Positions 44,244 to 53,121 of a stretch of 64,000 nucleotides of DNA are shown here, in pieces. The notes beneath the pieces were generated by a model. That model did no database searches, was not told the origin of the DNA, and was given only the letters and a program-made list of their open reading frames with translations. The translations under genes were made by a program, and so were the position numbers. Origin of the DNA: JBGOTP01 sp963717075 (lineage in GTDB: Bacteria; Acidobacteriota; Vicinamibacteria; Vicinamibacterales; CAVVIG01); the NCBI GenBank assembly GCA_963717075.1, contig CAVQVI010000034.1, positions 806,001-870,000 of the forward strand, read 5' to 3'. Within the stretch, counting starts at the first letter, position 1, and the number at the start of each line of letters is the position of its first letter.

Positions 44244-45434
44244 ATGACGATCGACGCCCGCGCGTATCGACTCGCCAACATCGACATGCTTCGCGGACTC
44301 GCGATTGTGATCATGGCCATCGATCACGTCCGCGACTATGTCATGGTCGGCGCCGAGCAGGATCCGGTGACCAATCCAGACGTCGGCGCCGCGCTCTTTT
44401 TCACGCGGTGGATCACCCACTTCTGCGCGCCTGTCTTCGTGTGCCTCGCGGGCACGAGCGCAGGATTGATGGCAGGGCGAAAGAGCCGGCGGGAGTTGGG
44501 CGCGTATCTGCTCAGGCGCGGCCTGTGGCTGATTCTCGTCGAGTGGTTCGTGATTTCCACCGCATTCACATTTGCGCCGCGGGGCATGGAGCAGGTCGGA
44601 GGGCTGGTGGCCGTGCCGATGCAGGTGATCTGGGCCATCGGGGCGAGCATGGTCGTTCTGGCTGGCGTGCAGCTTCTCGGGACGCGCGCGTGTCTTGTGA
44701 TCGGCGGCGTGATACTCCTTGGTCACAATCTCCTCGATCCCATATGGCCGTCCACGAGCGGTCCCTTCGATGCCGGTCATCCGGTGTGGACGGCGCTGCA
44801 CGCGCAAATGGCAGTCGTCATCGGGCCGTTCTTCTTCGGGTTCGTGTACCCGCTGCTGCCGTGGATCGGCGTGATGCTGCTCGGGTACGGGGCAGCCCGC
44901 GTGTTCCAGGAGGCGCCGGCGAGGCGCGATACGCAGCTCCTCGCGTGGGGCATGGCGGCGACAGCAGTCTTTGTCGTACTCAGGTGGGCTGGCGTCTACG
45001 GCGATCCCAACCCATGGCGCGTCCAGGTCAACACGGTCCGCACCGTTATCGATTTCCTGAACGTGACGAAATATCCGCCCAGCCTGCTCTTCCTGCTGAT
45101 GACACTCGGACCGGCTGCGGTCCTGTGCGCGTCCGCCGATCGGATGCCGGACCCTGTGAAGCAACCGCTCATCACCTTCGGTCGGGCGCCGTTCGCTTTC
45201 TACGTGGCTCACTTCTATTTGATACACACCCTCAGTGTGGTGCTCGGCGTGCTGCAGGGATTCAGCGCGCGGCGGTTCCTGACCCTGTGGTTCTTCTTTC
45301 CCAAGGGGTACGGCGTGGGGCTGCCCGGCGTCTACGCCGTGTGGCTGCTGGTCGTCGCGACGCTCTACCCATTCTGCAAGTGGGTGACCGCGGTCAAACG
45401 CCGCCGCCAGGACTGGTGGTTGAGCTATCTCTAA
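44244..45434 (+). CDS. DUF1624/heparan-alpha-glucosaminide acetyltransferase-like membrane protein
   Basis: A 396-residue membrane protein with about ten spans. RLANIDMLRGLAIVIMAIDHVRDYV is the family start (DxLRGxxi...D-H-x-R), followed by FFTRWITHFCAPVFVCLAGTSAGL and LITFGRAPFAFYVAHFYLIHTL. Eukaryotic relatives (HGSNAT) move acetyl groups across membranes onto sugars; a transmembrane acyl-transfer role is inferred for the bacterial family. It is 41 nt after the rhomboid gene. Confidence 0.85.
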   Translation: MTIDARAYRLANIDMLRGLAIVIMAIDHVRDYVMVGAEQDPVTNPDVGAALFFTRWITHFCAPVFVCLAGTSAGLMAGRKSRRELGAYLLRRGLWLILVEWFVISTAFTFAPRGMEQVGGLVAVPMQVIWAIGASMVVLAGVQLLGTRACLVIGGVILLGHNLLDPIWPSTSGPFDAGHPVWTALHAQMAVVIGPFFFGFVYPLLPWIGVMLLGYGAARVFQEAPARRDTQLLAWGMAATAVFVVLRWAGVYGDPNPWRVQVNTVRTVIDFLNVTKYPPSLLFLLMTLGPAAVLCASADRMPDPVKQPLITFGRAPFAFYVAHFYLIHTLSVVLGVLQGFSARRFLTLWFFFPKGYGVGLPGVYAVWLLVVATLYPFCKWVTAVKRRRQDWWLSYL

Positions 45435-45549
45435 CGACGCACGTGTGTCCGTGGGCTGTCGTGCAGAGTGGGAGTCATCTACCAAGAGGCAGAAGTCCGA
45501 GACGGGACACGCGCAAGGACCGAGGTCCGAGAGCCACGTCTGAGGCGAA

Positions 45550-46122
45550 CTAGAACCCGTAGTACGGCAGGCCGAGGATCCTCACGATCCAGCTGAACGC
45601 GATGTTGAGCGCGAGAAAGACGATGGCGGCAACGAGCGTGAAGGGCACGCGCTGTTGCACGGGTGTGCCCATGATTGGCGTCGATCCTACAAAGAACAGA
45701 TAGAGGCTGTAGAGGAGGCCCACCACGACGAGGCGCGACAGCCCGACAAATACGTAGCTGATACCCGATAGCCAGAAGGGGGTCAGGGCATAGGCGACGA
45801 TCTTGAGCGCCTCGTTCACTCCGCCGTCCGACTTGAAGCGTGGCGCGAGGGCGGCGATGGCCGCCGCGGCTGCAAGCGGCAATGCCAGCGCGACGACGTA
45901 GCCCACCAAGGCGGCCGTGACAGCCGTCGTAATGGCCGTTGTGCCAAGGTAGCGTCCGCCCGAGAGGGCGAGCCCGACAAGAATTGAAACGGCTGGCATG
46001 GCCGCGAGGATGGCGATATGACCGCGATAGATCGACTCGACATCCGCGTCCTGGGCCGCGATGGCGGTCCACTCGCCGGCGGGATTCGTCAGCAGACCGG
46101 CAACGCGTGCGGGCAGACTCAT
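45550..46122 (-). CDS. Yip1 domain membrane protein
   Basis: A 190-residue protein with about five membrane segments. It starts MSLPARVAGLLTNPAGEWTAIAAQDADVESIYRGHIAILAAMPAVSILVG, a pattern common in bacterial Yip1-domain proteins (Pxx-W-x-x-I). Further hydrophobic blocks are at VGYVVALALPLAAAAAIAAL and LVVVGLLYSLYLFFVG. Function unknown. It is co-directional with the ABC exporter, downstream of it by 81 nt. Confidence 0.75.
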   Translation of the reverse strand: MSLPARVAGLLTNPAGEWTAIAAQDADVESIYRGHIAILAAMPAVSILVGLALSGGRYLGTTAITTAVTAALVGYVVALALPLAAAAAIAALAPRFKSDGGVNEALKIVAYALTPFWLSGISYVFVGLSRLVVVGLLYSLYLFFVGSTPIMGTPVQQRVPFTLVAAIVFLALNIAFSWIVRILGLPYYGF

Positions 46123-46203
46123 TCGGGCCGCTCATCTGGAGCCCGAACCCTCAATGTGCGTTCGAGGGTTCGATGGACGGCGGGAGGTTTCTGATGTCGG
46201 AGA

Positions 46204-48148
46204 TCACAGGGCGTTCGGGGATCGCATCGGCCGCGCCGCCGCGACCGGTTCCGGCTCCGGGGTGAAGTCTTCGCCTGGGTTGATGAACTGATCCTTCTCG
46301 AATCGGTACTGCTTGTCGTACAGCTGGCGGTAGCGGCCATTACGGGCGAGCAGTTCCTCGTGGGTGCCCTGTTCGACGATCTCGCCGTGCTCCAGCACCA
46401 GAATCTGATCGGCGCTTCGGATCGTCGACAGGCGATGCGCGATGACGAATGTCGTGCGTCCGCGCCGGAGGGCCTTGAGCCCGTCCTGAATCAGCGCCTC
46501 GCTCTCGCTGTCGAGGCTCGATGTCGCCTCGTCGAGAATCAGGATTGTGGGGTCGGCGAGAATCGCGCGGGCAATCGCCACGCGCTGCCGCTGTCCGCCC
46601 GACAGGCGCACGCCGCGCTCGCCCACGACTGTGTCGTAGCCCTTCTCGAACGCCTGAATGAACTCGTCGCAGTGCGCAATACGGCTCACCGCGAGGATTT
46701 CGTCGCGTCGTGGCGTGCGGACGCGCATAGGCAATGTTCTCCGCGAGCGTCCCGTCGAAGAGGAAATTGTCCTGCAGCACCACGCCGAGGTGCTTGCGGT
46801 AGTCGCGCAGCTTCACAGTCGCGAGATCGTGGCCGTCCACCAGGACGCGGCCCGACAGCGGCCGATTGAAGGCCAGCACCAGGCTGATGAGGGTGCTCTT
46901 GCCAGAGCCGCTCGACCCCACGAGGGCAGTCGTCGATCCGGCCGGCGCGTCGAATGACACGTGCTTCAGCACCGGTGTTCCAGCGTTGTACTCGAAGGTG
47001 ACATCCCGGAATGCCACGTTGCCTCGGATCGCCGGCAGCGAATCGCGCGAGGCGTCTTCGTCGTCTTCGGTCGCCATCTGGCGGATTTCGCGGATGCGAT
47101 CGAGGCCGGCGAAGGCCTCGGTGATTTGTGTCCCGATATTCGCGAGTTGGACGACGGGCATGCTGAGGAGCGCAATCATCGAGACATACATGAACAGGTC
47201 CCCGATGGTCATCGACCCCGATCGAATGGCCGACCCGCCGACCAGCATGACGGCGATGCCAATCGCGCCGATGACGACGCCCGAGAACGCCCCGACGGCG
47301 GACATGGCCGTGACGGACTTCGCGACGTTCCGGAAGAGCCGATGCGCGCCCTTCGTGAAGACCAGTTCCTCGCGCTTTTCTGCAGTGTACGCCTTGACGA
47401 TGCGTGCGCCTCCGAGTGTTTCGGCGAGGCGTCCCGTCACCTCTGCGTTGATCTGACCACGTTCGCGGAACAGCGGCCGCATCCACTTGAAGGCCCACGC
47501 CATCCCGATGCCGAACATGGCGAGAACGACGATCGTGATGGCGGTCAGTTTCCAGTTCAGATAGACCAGAATGCTCAGCGCCATCACGGCGGTCAGCAGC
47601 GAGCCGGTCAACTGGACCAGCCCTGTGCCGACGAGGTTTCTGATGCCGTCCGCGTCGTTCATGATGCGCGAGATGAGAATGCCGGTCTTCGTCGAATCGA
47701 AATAGCGGATCGGCAGCCGCATCACGTGCGCCTCGACGTCCTTGCGCATCTCGGTGATGGCGCGCTGCGCTGCGACGCCGAGCACCTGCGAGTTGGAAAA
47801 GGAGGTTGCCGCATCGACGAGGGTGGCCGCGCCGGCCGCCAGGGCCAGCTTGGGGAGCAGGTCCCACTGGCCTTTCACGATGACGTCGTCCATCAGGTAC
47901 TTGGAGGTCAATGGCAATACGAGGCCTGAAAGCCTGTTGACGACCATCAATCCCAGACCGAGCGCGAGCCGCTTGCGGTGGGCCCAGATGAGGGTGCGCG
48001 CCTCTGCCCATGCGCCAGCTGTGAGTTTGGATGTGGGTTTGGGTGTGGCCCCGGGAGTGCCTGCCCCAACAGTCACTTCCTGGAAGCGCCCGCGATGGGA
48101 CGTGTGGCTGCGTTCAACCGACCCGCTGGCCATGCGTGTAATCTTCAA
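46204..48148 (-). CDS. ABC transporter, permease-ATPase half-exporter (frameshifted)
   Basis: MsbA/type IV exporter-like half transporter of 647 residues after correction. Six membrane spans lie in about residues 55-350. The nucleotide-binding domain has Walker A GSSGSGKST, Q-loop VVLQDNFLFDGTLAENIAYARPHAT in the first frame, and signature LSGGQRQRVAIARAIL, Walker B ILILDEATSSLD and H-loop VIAHRLSTI in the second. The frame change is at about 46709-46712; dropping one base reads PHATRDEILAVSR. It probably acts as a homodimer exporting a lipid or hydrophobic compound, but no substrate can be inferred from the neighbours. Confidence 0.9.
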
Positions 48149-48262
48149 GGACCCATCGTAGCAAAGTTACGCTCGATACCGCGCGCCGGCCCGCTGCGGG
48201 CGACGCTGCGGGCGTCGCGACGGTAGTGTGCCTGCACGCGTCGCACATCCACCGACCGCACC

Positions 48263-48304
48263 GTTCGCGGCTGTTGTTCGCGGCTGTTCGCGGCGGTTCG
48301 CGGC
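48263..48304. repeat. GTTCGCGGC short direct repeats
   Basis: Four copies of GTTCGCGGC start at 48263, 48276, 48286 and 48296, spaced 13, 10 and 10 bp, in the 270-bp gap between the ABC exporter and the VOC protein. The rest of the gap shows no gene. Confidence 0.75.
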
Positions 48305-48418
48305 TTGACAACCGCCGGAAAGCGCTCATGATCCGCATTGTGACCGTTCGGCACCGCTTGTCCGGACGCAGAGGGCTCGGCGAACTGCCGCGGGGCGTCG
48401 TGTAACGGGCGCAGGCCG

Positions 48419-49309
48419 TTGAGGAGCTGGCCGCCAGTGCTTCCTACTGTCGTCTCTTCCAAGTTGACCCGACACGTGCAACTGGCGTCTCTCGCGCTGA
48501 CCGTCTGCGCCAGTCTGATATCCCCGGTCACAGTCGCTGGTCAATTGATCGCGGCGAACGATGGCCCGGTGGTCATGGGACACGTGGGCCTCAACTCAAC
48601 GAGCGCGGATGAGCACAAGAAGTTCTGGTCGAGTCTCGGCGGGACGTTGGTCAACGGGTTCAATCGCGAGATGTTCGAGTTTCTGAATGTGTACGTCTCT
48701 CACACGCACGGCCGTGCACCGAAGGGTGGGACCGTCGGCACCCCGTTGGATCACATCGCGTTCCGAGTGCCGGATTTTCGTGCGCTGCTGGCCAGAATGG
48801 AGGCGATTGGCTACCGGCCGTTCACCACATCCTCGAGCACGTTCATGTTCGATCCGGACCTCAACGCCAACGCGGCGTTCCTGCTGGGGCCGGACGGAAT
48901 CAAGATCGAGGTGGTCGAGACCACCTCGACCTCTCCAAAGGTTGCTATCGACCATCTCCATTACACTGGCCCGAACGCTGCCGCCATGCGGGACTGGTAC
49001 GTGAACATGTTGGGCGCGAAGCCAGGTAAGCGGGGCTCGGCAGTCGTTGCCGAGCTGCCCGGAATTGTGTTGATGTTCCGGGCTTCGAGCGATGCGCTCG
49101 TCGGCACCGCGGGTCGGGTGCTCGACCACGTCACCTTTGAAGTCAAGGATCTGGCAGCCTTCTGTGCTCACTTGCAGGCGAGCGGCATTCGGCTCGATCG
49201 CCCATACTCGAAGGTGACCGCGATGAATCTCGGGGTGGCGTTCCTGACGGATCCGTGGGGCACGTCGGTCGAGCTCACGGAGGGATACGGTCAGATTACT
49301 CCGCAGTGA
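48419..49309 (+). CDS. Exported VOC (glyoxalase-fold) protein
   Basis: A 296-residue protein from a TTG at 48419, or 290 from a GTG at 48437. A signal-like segment (LASLALTVCASLISPVTVAGQ) precedes two VOC modules: GHVGLNSTSADEHKKFWSSLGG to FLLGPDGIKIEVVETT, and IDHLHYTGPNAAAMRDWYVNMLGA to AFLTDPWGTSVELTEG. The His and Glu positions (GHVGL, HIAF, KIEVVE, DHLHY, HVTF, SVELTE) can bind a divalent metal. An exported VOC enzyme is unusual. The substrate is unknown. Followed by a secreted protein of unknown family. Confidence 0.78.
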   Translation: MRSWPPVLPTVVSSKLTRHVQLASLALTVCASLISPVTVAGQLIAANDGPVVMGHVGLNSTSADEHKKFWSSLGGTLVNGFNREMFEFLNVYVSHTHGRAPKGGTVGTPLDHIAFRVPDFRALLARMEAIGYRPFTTSSSTFMFDPDLNANAAFLLGPDGIKIEVVETTSTSPKVAIDHLHYTGPNAAAMRDWYVNMLGAKPGKRGSAVVAELPGIVLMFRASSDALVGTAGRVLDHVTFEVKDLAAFCAHLQASGIRLDRPYSKVTAMNLGVAFLTDPWGTSVELTEGYGQITPQ

Positions 49310-49323
49310 ATGTGAGGATGAAG

Positions 49324-50325
49324 ATGAGGCGGCAGATGATTGCTCGAGGCTTGATCGTGGGAGTGCTGACGATGTGCTCATCGCTACAGGCCGTGGCGGG
49401 GCAAAAGCCTCCCCAGGCGCCAACGCCCGCGACGAATTGGTCGCCACCGCGCACGCCCGACGGCCAGCCGGATATTCAGGGTACCTGGGTGAACTTCGAC
49501 AGTACGCCGCTCGAGGCACCGAGCGAAGCCGACGCCGCGCGTCTTTCGGCCCTCGCCCTGTGGTTTCCAGGCATCGACGCTCCGAAACGCACCATCCTGG
49601 GACCAAACCCTGCTCTGGAATTCAACGACACCGCGCCACAACGAACCGCTCGGCGGCGGTCGCTGGTGGTCGATCCACCAGACGGGAGGGTGCCCGTCCG
49701 CCCTGACGCCGAAGCGCGGAAGAATTACAACCTCGTCCACCTCACCGATTCCTACGAGTACCACACGTCGTGGGAGCGGTGCATTACACGGGGCGTTCCC
49801 GGCGGGATGTTCCCCGCGGGGTACAACAACGGATACGCCATCCTCCAGACACCTGGATACGTGGCGATCGTGTACGAAATGATTCACGAGGCGCGGATCA
49901 TTCCGTTGGATGGCCGGCCGCACCTCGGCCGCCAGTTCCGGCTGTGGAATGGGGACTCGCGCGGTCACTGGGAGGGCAACACGCTCGTCGTCGAGATCAC
50001 CAACTACAGCCGTCAGGACGTCGGAACGATTGCCACCGGCATCGCGACAACGGCCACGCTCAAGGGGATGCCGCAGAGCGACGAGATGCGCGTGGTCGAA
50101 CGCTTTACGCGAACCGACGCCGGTACGCTGCAGTACCAGGTGACAATCGAGGATCCGCAGATCTACACCAAGCCATGGACCGTGGCGATGCCGTTGAACC
50201 GAGCCAACGACTATCGGATCTACGAGTACGCCTGTCACGAAGGCAACTACGGGCTGGCAAATACGTTGAGTGGCGCTCGTGCCGAGGAGCGAGCGACAGG
50301 GGGCACGAGTACACCGAAGCGATGA
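49324..50325 (+). CDS. Secreted protein of unknown function
   Basis: A 333-residue exported protein. Signal peptide IARGLIVGVLTMCSSLQAVAG; an in-frame ATG at 49318 is an alternative start, but GAGG is better spaced for 49324. The mature protein has SPPRTPDGQPDIQGTWVNFDSTPLE, YNNGYAILQTPGYVAIVYEMIHEARIIPLDGRPH and RLWNGDSRGHWEGNTLVVEITNYS, blocks that recur in secreted proteins of soil Acidobacteriota as far as memory serves, without an assigned function. Beta-rich. It overlaps the LysR remnant by 4 nt. Confidence 0.72.
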   Translation: MRRQMIARGLIVGVLTMCSSLQAVAGQKPPQAPTPATNWSPPRTPDGQPDIQGTWVNFDSTPLEAPSEADAARLSALALWFPGIDAPKRTILGPNPALEFNDTAPQRTARRRSLVVDPPDGRVPVRPDAEARKNYNLVHLTDSYEYHTSWERCITRGVPGGMFPAGYNNGYAILQTPGYVAIVYEMIHEARIIPLDGRPHLGRQFRLWNGDSRGHWEGNTLVVEITNYSRQDVGTIATGIATTATLKGMPQSDEMRVVERFTRTDAGTLQYQVTIEDPQIYTKPWTVAMPLNRANDYRIYEYACHEGNYGLANTLSGARAEERATGGTSTPKR

Positions 50326-50637
50326 CGGATGGCAACCTGCCCAGCGGACCCCAAGGAATCATCGTGTTCCACCAGCAGGGCCTTTCGCCCCGAGTGGCTC
50401 TCGAAACCACGAGCAAGGAAACCATCGTCAGTATGGTTGAGGCAGGCCTCGGGATTTCGATCGTGCCGCTCCTGCCGAGTGGCGTCGTGACCGACAAACG
50501 CAGGGTGGACGTGCGGGCGCTCGCCGGTCGGATCCGTCCCATTCACTCCGGCATTTTGATGCGTTCGGCACGAGAAACGCTCGGCAGCCGCGGGCCGTCT
50601 GCTCGACTTTGCGCGCCCGCTCTTTCGGCCTGACTAG
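50322..50637 (+). pseudogene. LysR regulator remnant (effector domain only)
   Basis: Only the C-terminal half of a LysR effector domain is present: VALETTSKETIVSMVEAGLGISIVPLLPSGVV and RIRPIHSGILMRSARETL are typical. The helix-turn-helix half is missing; its place is taken by the preceding secreted-protein gene. A single surplus base near 50583 shifts the end; without it the frame reads AAAGRLLDFARPLF, then stops at 50635-50637, as intact LysR proteins do. It is a 5'-truncated remnant, probably left by a rearrangement. Confidence 0.75.
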
Positions 50638-50914
50638 CCCGCGTCGAATGCATGAGCCGGTCTGCGGTACGGCGAGGCTATTGTGGGCCCGGCCAGCGTT
50701 CGATAATCCGGGCTCGGGAGGATGCTGAAGATGTCTATTCGTGTTTCTTCCTTGATATCCCGGTCGCGCGCTCAGCGGGCGAAGCGCCCGTCCCTCCAAC
50801 GGCTCCAGCGCCATTGGTTCGAGATCTGGCAACGATCTGCGCCTCAGCAGACTGCCGCGCTCGTCCGGCTGGTTCGGCTCCTCGCGCGATAAGCAGGTGG
50901 CCAGGACAGCGCCT
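50638..50914. other. Gap with no recognisable gene
   Basis: 277 nt between the LysR remnant and the cytochrome gene. Open frames here have no family match, start site or ribosome binding site. It is probably decayed sequence. Confidence 0.5.
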
Positions 50915-51439
50915 TCACTGAAGGCGCTTCGGGTTCATCGCCTCCATCTGTTCGGCCTCCGCTGGAGTCAAGCCCGGTAGGTGGCGGATGAAATGCACCA
51001 GGTTCCATGCCATCTCTTCACCTTCCGGCGTTCCATTGCCCCATGCAGGCATCCCCGTGAAGCGAACGCCGTACTCAATGGTGTAGAACAGCTCACCGTC
51101 GGTCATGTCTTGGGTCGCGGGCTGCCGCATGTCCGGCGATCGCGGAAACAGGGCCTGGCCGAGGCCGATCTGGCCGCTCCCATCGTTGGCGTGGCACGGC
51201 GCGCAGTACCCCGCGAAGATCTTCAACCCGGCAGCGACCGACTGCGGGCCTGGAGCGATCGGATTCGTCCTCGTCCGCATGTCGCGCGGGATGGCCAGGC
51301 GTTTGATGGCGCGAGCCGCCCGGACCTCGGCCGATGCTGGCGCCTCTCGCGCGCTGAGTCCAGTCGCCACCGCGTACCCCATTCCCACGGCGACGACAGC
51401 CAACAGAGTCGTGACCACGGCGACCAGAACTATCTTCAT
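50915..51439 (-). CDS. Membrane-anchored or exported c-type cytochrome
   Basis: A 174-residue protein from the ATG at 51439, with AGAGGTG directly upstream. An N-terminal hydrophobic segment (KIVLVAVVTTLLAVVAVGMGYAV) anchors or exports it. The heme site is FAGYCAPCHANDGSGQIGLGQALFP (CxxCH), with the Met ligand probably in VRFTGMPAWG. One mono-heme class I domain. Electron partner unknown; the neighbours do not identify a pathway. Confidence 0.88.
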   Translation of the reverse strand: MKIVLVAVVTTLLAVVAVGMGYAVATGLSAREAPASAEVRAARAIKRLAIPRDMRTRTNPIAPGPQSVAAGLKIFAGYCAPCHANDGSGQIGLGQALFPRSPDMRQPATQDMTDGELFYTIEYGVRFTGMPAWGNGTPEGEEMAWNLVHFIRHLPGLTPAEAEQMEAMNPKRLQ

Positions 51440-51674
51440 CACCTCTCTCCATCGGAGCATCTCCGCGCCCGGCTCTCCGCCGAAATCACGGACCCCATGT
51501 CAATGCCTCTTCGAGACCGCAATCAACCCAGTGGGCGGAGGCAGCATCGCCGATCTGCCGCGTGAACGGCGCGGATGCATCGCCCGGGCGTGACGACCAG
51601 GGTGGCGCCAAGAATCTCATCGTCATGCGCTCCCCGATGCCGATATTCGGCCTCGTCGTCAAGTCCTGACGCTC
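51440..51674. other. Gap; possible short C-terminal coding remnant
   Basis: No complete gene. On the plus strand a frame ending GGAKNLIVMRSPMPIFGLVVKS and TGA at about 51669 looks like the C-terminus of a lost protein, but no family is recognised. Confidence 0.3.
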
Positions 51675-52685
51675 CTAGGTTCCCCTGGGGATGCGGTACT
51701 GTGCGCCTGCCTGCTCCAGTTGCGTGGCGATCTCTTCCGCCAGCGATGCCGGCGCCAGGACGCGCGCAAAGGGCCCGAAGCTCAGGATCCAGCTGCGCAA
51801 CGCGCGATCGCGGCAGACGTCGAGCGAAAGCGACACGCCTCCGTCCGCTAGCGCATGGACGGTCTGTGAGGGGTGCCATTCGCGGTGACGAACGTAGTCG
51901 GCGACGGCGGGCTGAAATGCGATCTCGATGCGTTCGGGCGCTCCAGAGTGGACTCCGAGCGAATGTGGAAACGCGGTGTCGGGCAGTGCTTCCAGAGCAG
52001 TGAAATGCTCTTCGAGCAGCGAGAGGCTCCGGATCCGCTCGATCGCGAAGGTCCGCACTTCACCATATTCCGGCACGTAGGCCAAGAGATACAGCCCGCC
52101 CTGAGCGTAGGCCAGGCGGTACGGATGAATGAGATAGGTCTTCGTGCGCTCGCTCGATTGGGAATAGTACGTGAGCGTGGCTTGGCGCTGGTGCAGGGTC
52201 GCTTCGAGCGCACGCGCCACGATCTGCGATTGCGCGGGCCCGTCGCCATCTGGCCGCCGACGCGGGGGATCCAACTTGGTGGCCACGACACGCGGAAGCT
52301 GATCCAGGAACTTCCGCATGTGCGGCGTGAGTCCCGCAGACAACTTGTCGAAGGCGCTTTCCAGATCGTCGCGAAAGGGTGTACCCGCCAGCGACTCGAG
52401 CAGCGTGCGGCTGAAGTACAGCGCGGACAATTCCGACAGCGTCAAGCCGGCGCTCACGTTCTTGAACGCGTGTCCGTCAATGGTCCAGCGCGTGCGTCCA
52501 TCGTCGCGCGATCTGTCGTCGAAGATCGGGAAGCCGGCTTCTTCGAGCGCCTGCAGATCGCGACGAATCGTGCGCGTCGTGACGGCGCAGCGCGATGCGA
52601 GGTCGTCGATGGTGACGCCTGTCCGCGCGTGCTCGATCTCGCGAAGGATCGTCCACTGACGAATGACTTCGGCGTTGCGGGCCAC
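51675..52685 (-). CDS. WYL-domain transcriptional regulator (YafY-like)
   Basis: A 336-residue regulator with a GTG start at 52685. A DeoR-type winged helix (ILREIEHARTGVTIDDLASRCAVTTRTIRRDLQALEEAGFPI, 13-55) is followed by a linker and a WYL domain (ATLTYYSQSSERTKTYLIHPYRLAYAQGGLYLLAYV...RTFAIERIRSL), then a WCX-like C-terminus. WYL domains bind ligands or nucleic acid and often control stress or defence genes. Target unknown; the nearest genes are a cytochrome (same strand, downstream) and a toxin-antitoxin pair (divergent). Confidence 0.9.
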   Translation of the reverse strand: MARNAEVIRQWTILREIEHARTGVTIDDLASRCAVTTRTIRRDLQALEEAGFPIFDDRSRDDGRTRWTIDGHAFKNVSAGLTLSELSALYFSRTLLESLAGTPFRDDLESAFDKLSAGLTPHMRKFLDQLPRVVATKLDPPRRRPDGDGPAQSQIVARALEATLHQRQATLTYYSQSSERTKTYLIHPYRLAYAQGGLYLLAYVPEYGEVRTFAIERIRSLSLLEEHFTALEALPDTAFPHSLGVHSGAPERIEIAFQPAVADYVRHREWHPSQTVHALADGGVSLSLDVCRDRALRSWILSFGPFARVLAPASLAEEIATQLEQAGAQYRIPRGT

Positions 52686-52699
52686 GGGGGTGATTCTAG

Positions 52700-52724
52700 C
52701 AATTGCAGGATTGCAGGATTGCAG
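52700..52724. repeat. TGCAGGAT-type repeat upstream of the WYL regulator
   Basis: CAATTGCAGGATTGCAGGAT followed by TGCAG, ending 15 nt from the GTG start of the regulator on the opposite strand. It is the cleanest copy of the family: TTGCAGGA repeats twice, followed by TTGCAG. Confidence 0.65.
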
Positions 52725-52897
52725 AAAGTGAGAAGGAGTTCGATAGAGATGACATGGATCTGGGCACCATGTCCGCTGCGGACGTCAACGACATTGCGCG
52801 GTTCCTGAAGGCGATTAGCAGGCCGTAGGTGGCGCCGCGGGCGTATGGCTGTGGGGTTCGGGCGTCTGGATTGACAGGTGTCATGATGATAGCTACG

Positions 52898-53116
52898 ATG
52901 ACACCTATGGTCAAGACACAGGTCTATCTGCGTGCCGAGGAGCTCGACGCACTGCACGGCGTGGCACGGCGGTCGGGCCGCAGCGTGGCGGATCTCGTCC
53001 GTGAGGCCATCCGGCACGTGTGGCTCCGGCCGGAAGGCCAGGGGCCTGTCGCGCTCTGGGATGGCAAGCCATCGCGCACATCGGTCGAGCACGACCGCAT
53101 CTACGACGAGCCCTGA
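52898..53116 (+). CDS. Ribbon-helix-helix antitoxin (VapB/CopG-like)
   Basis: A 72-residue protein from the ATG at 52898 (MTPMVKTQVYLRAEELDALHGVARRSGRSVADLVREAIRHVW); the ATG at 52907 is also possible. The beta strand VKTQVYL and two helices make an RHH DNA-binding domain. The acidic/polar C-terminus (TSVEHDRIYDEP) probably wraps the toxin. The toxin starts 6 nt after the stop. Self-repression by the complex is typical of such pairs. Confidence 0.85.
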   Translation: MTPMVKTQVYLRAEELDALHGVARRSGRSVADLVREAIRHVWLRPEGQGPVALWDGKPSRTSVEHDRIYDEP

Positions 53117-53121
53117 AGGTC

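Noticed and set aside
44109..45485. 458-residue minus-strand frame over the DUF1624 gene
   Set aside because: Antisense shadow; Arg/His/Pro-rich composition typical of the wrong strand, while the sense frame has ten membrane spans.
50652..50921. 89-residue plus-strand frame
   Set aside because: No ribosome binding site, domain or codon pattern; lies in a decayed gap.
51523..51879. 118-residue minus-strand frame downstream of the WYL gene
   Set aside because: It is the WYL gene read in another frame plus gap sequence; no start or domain.
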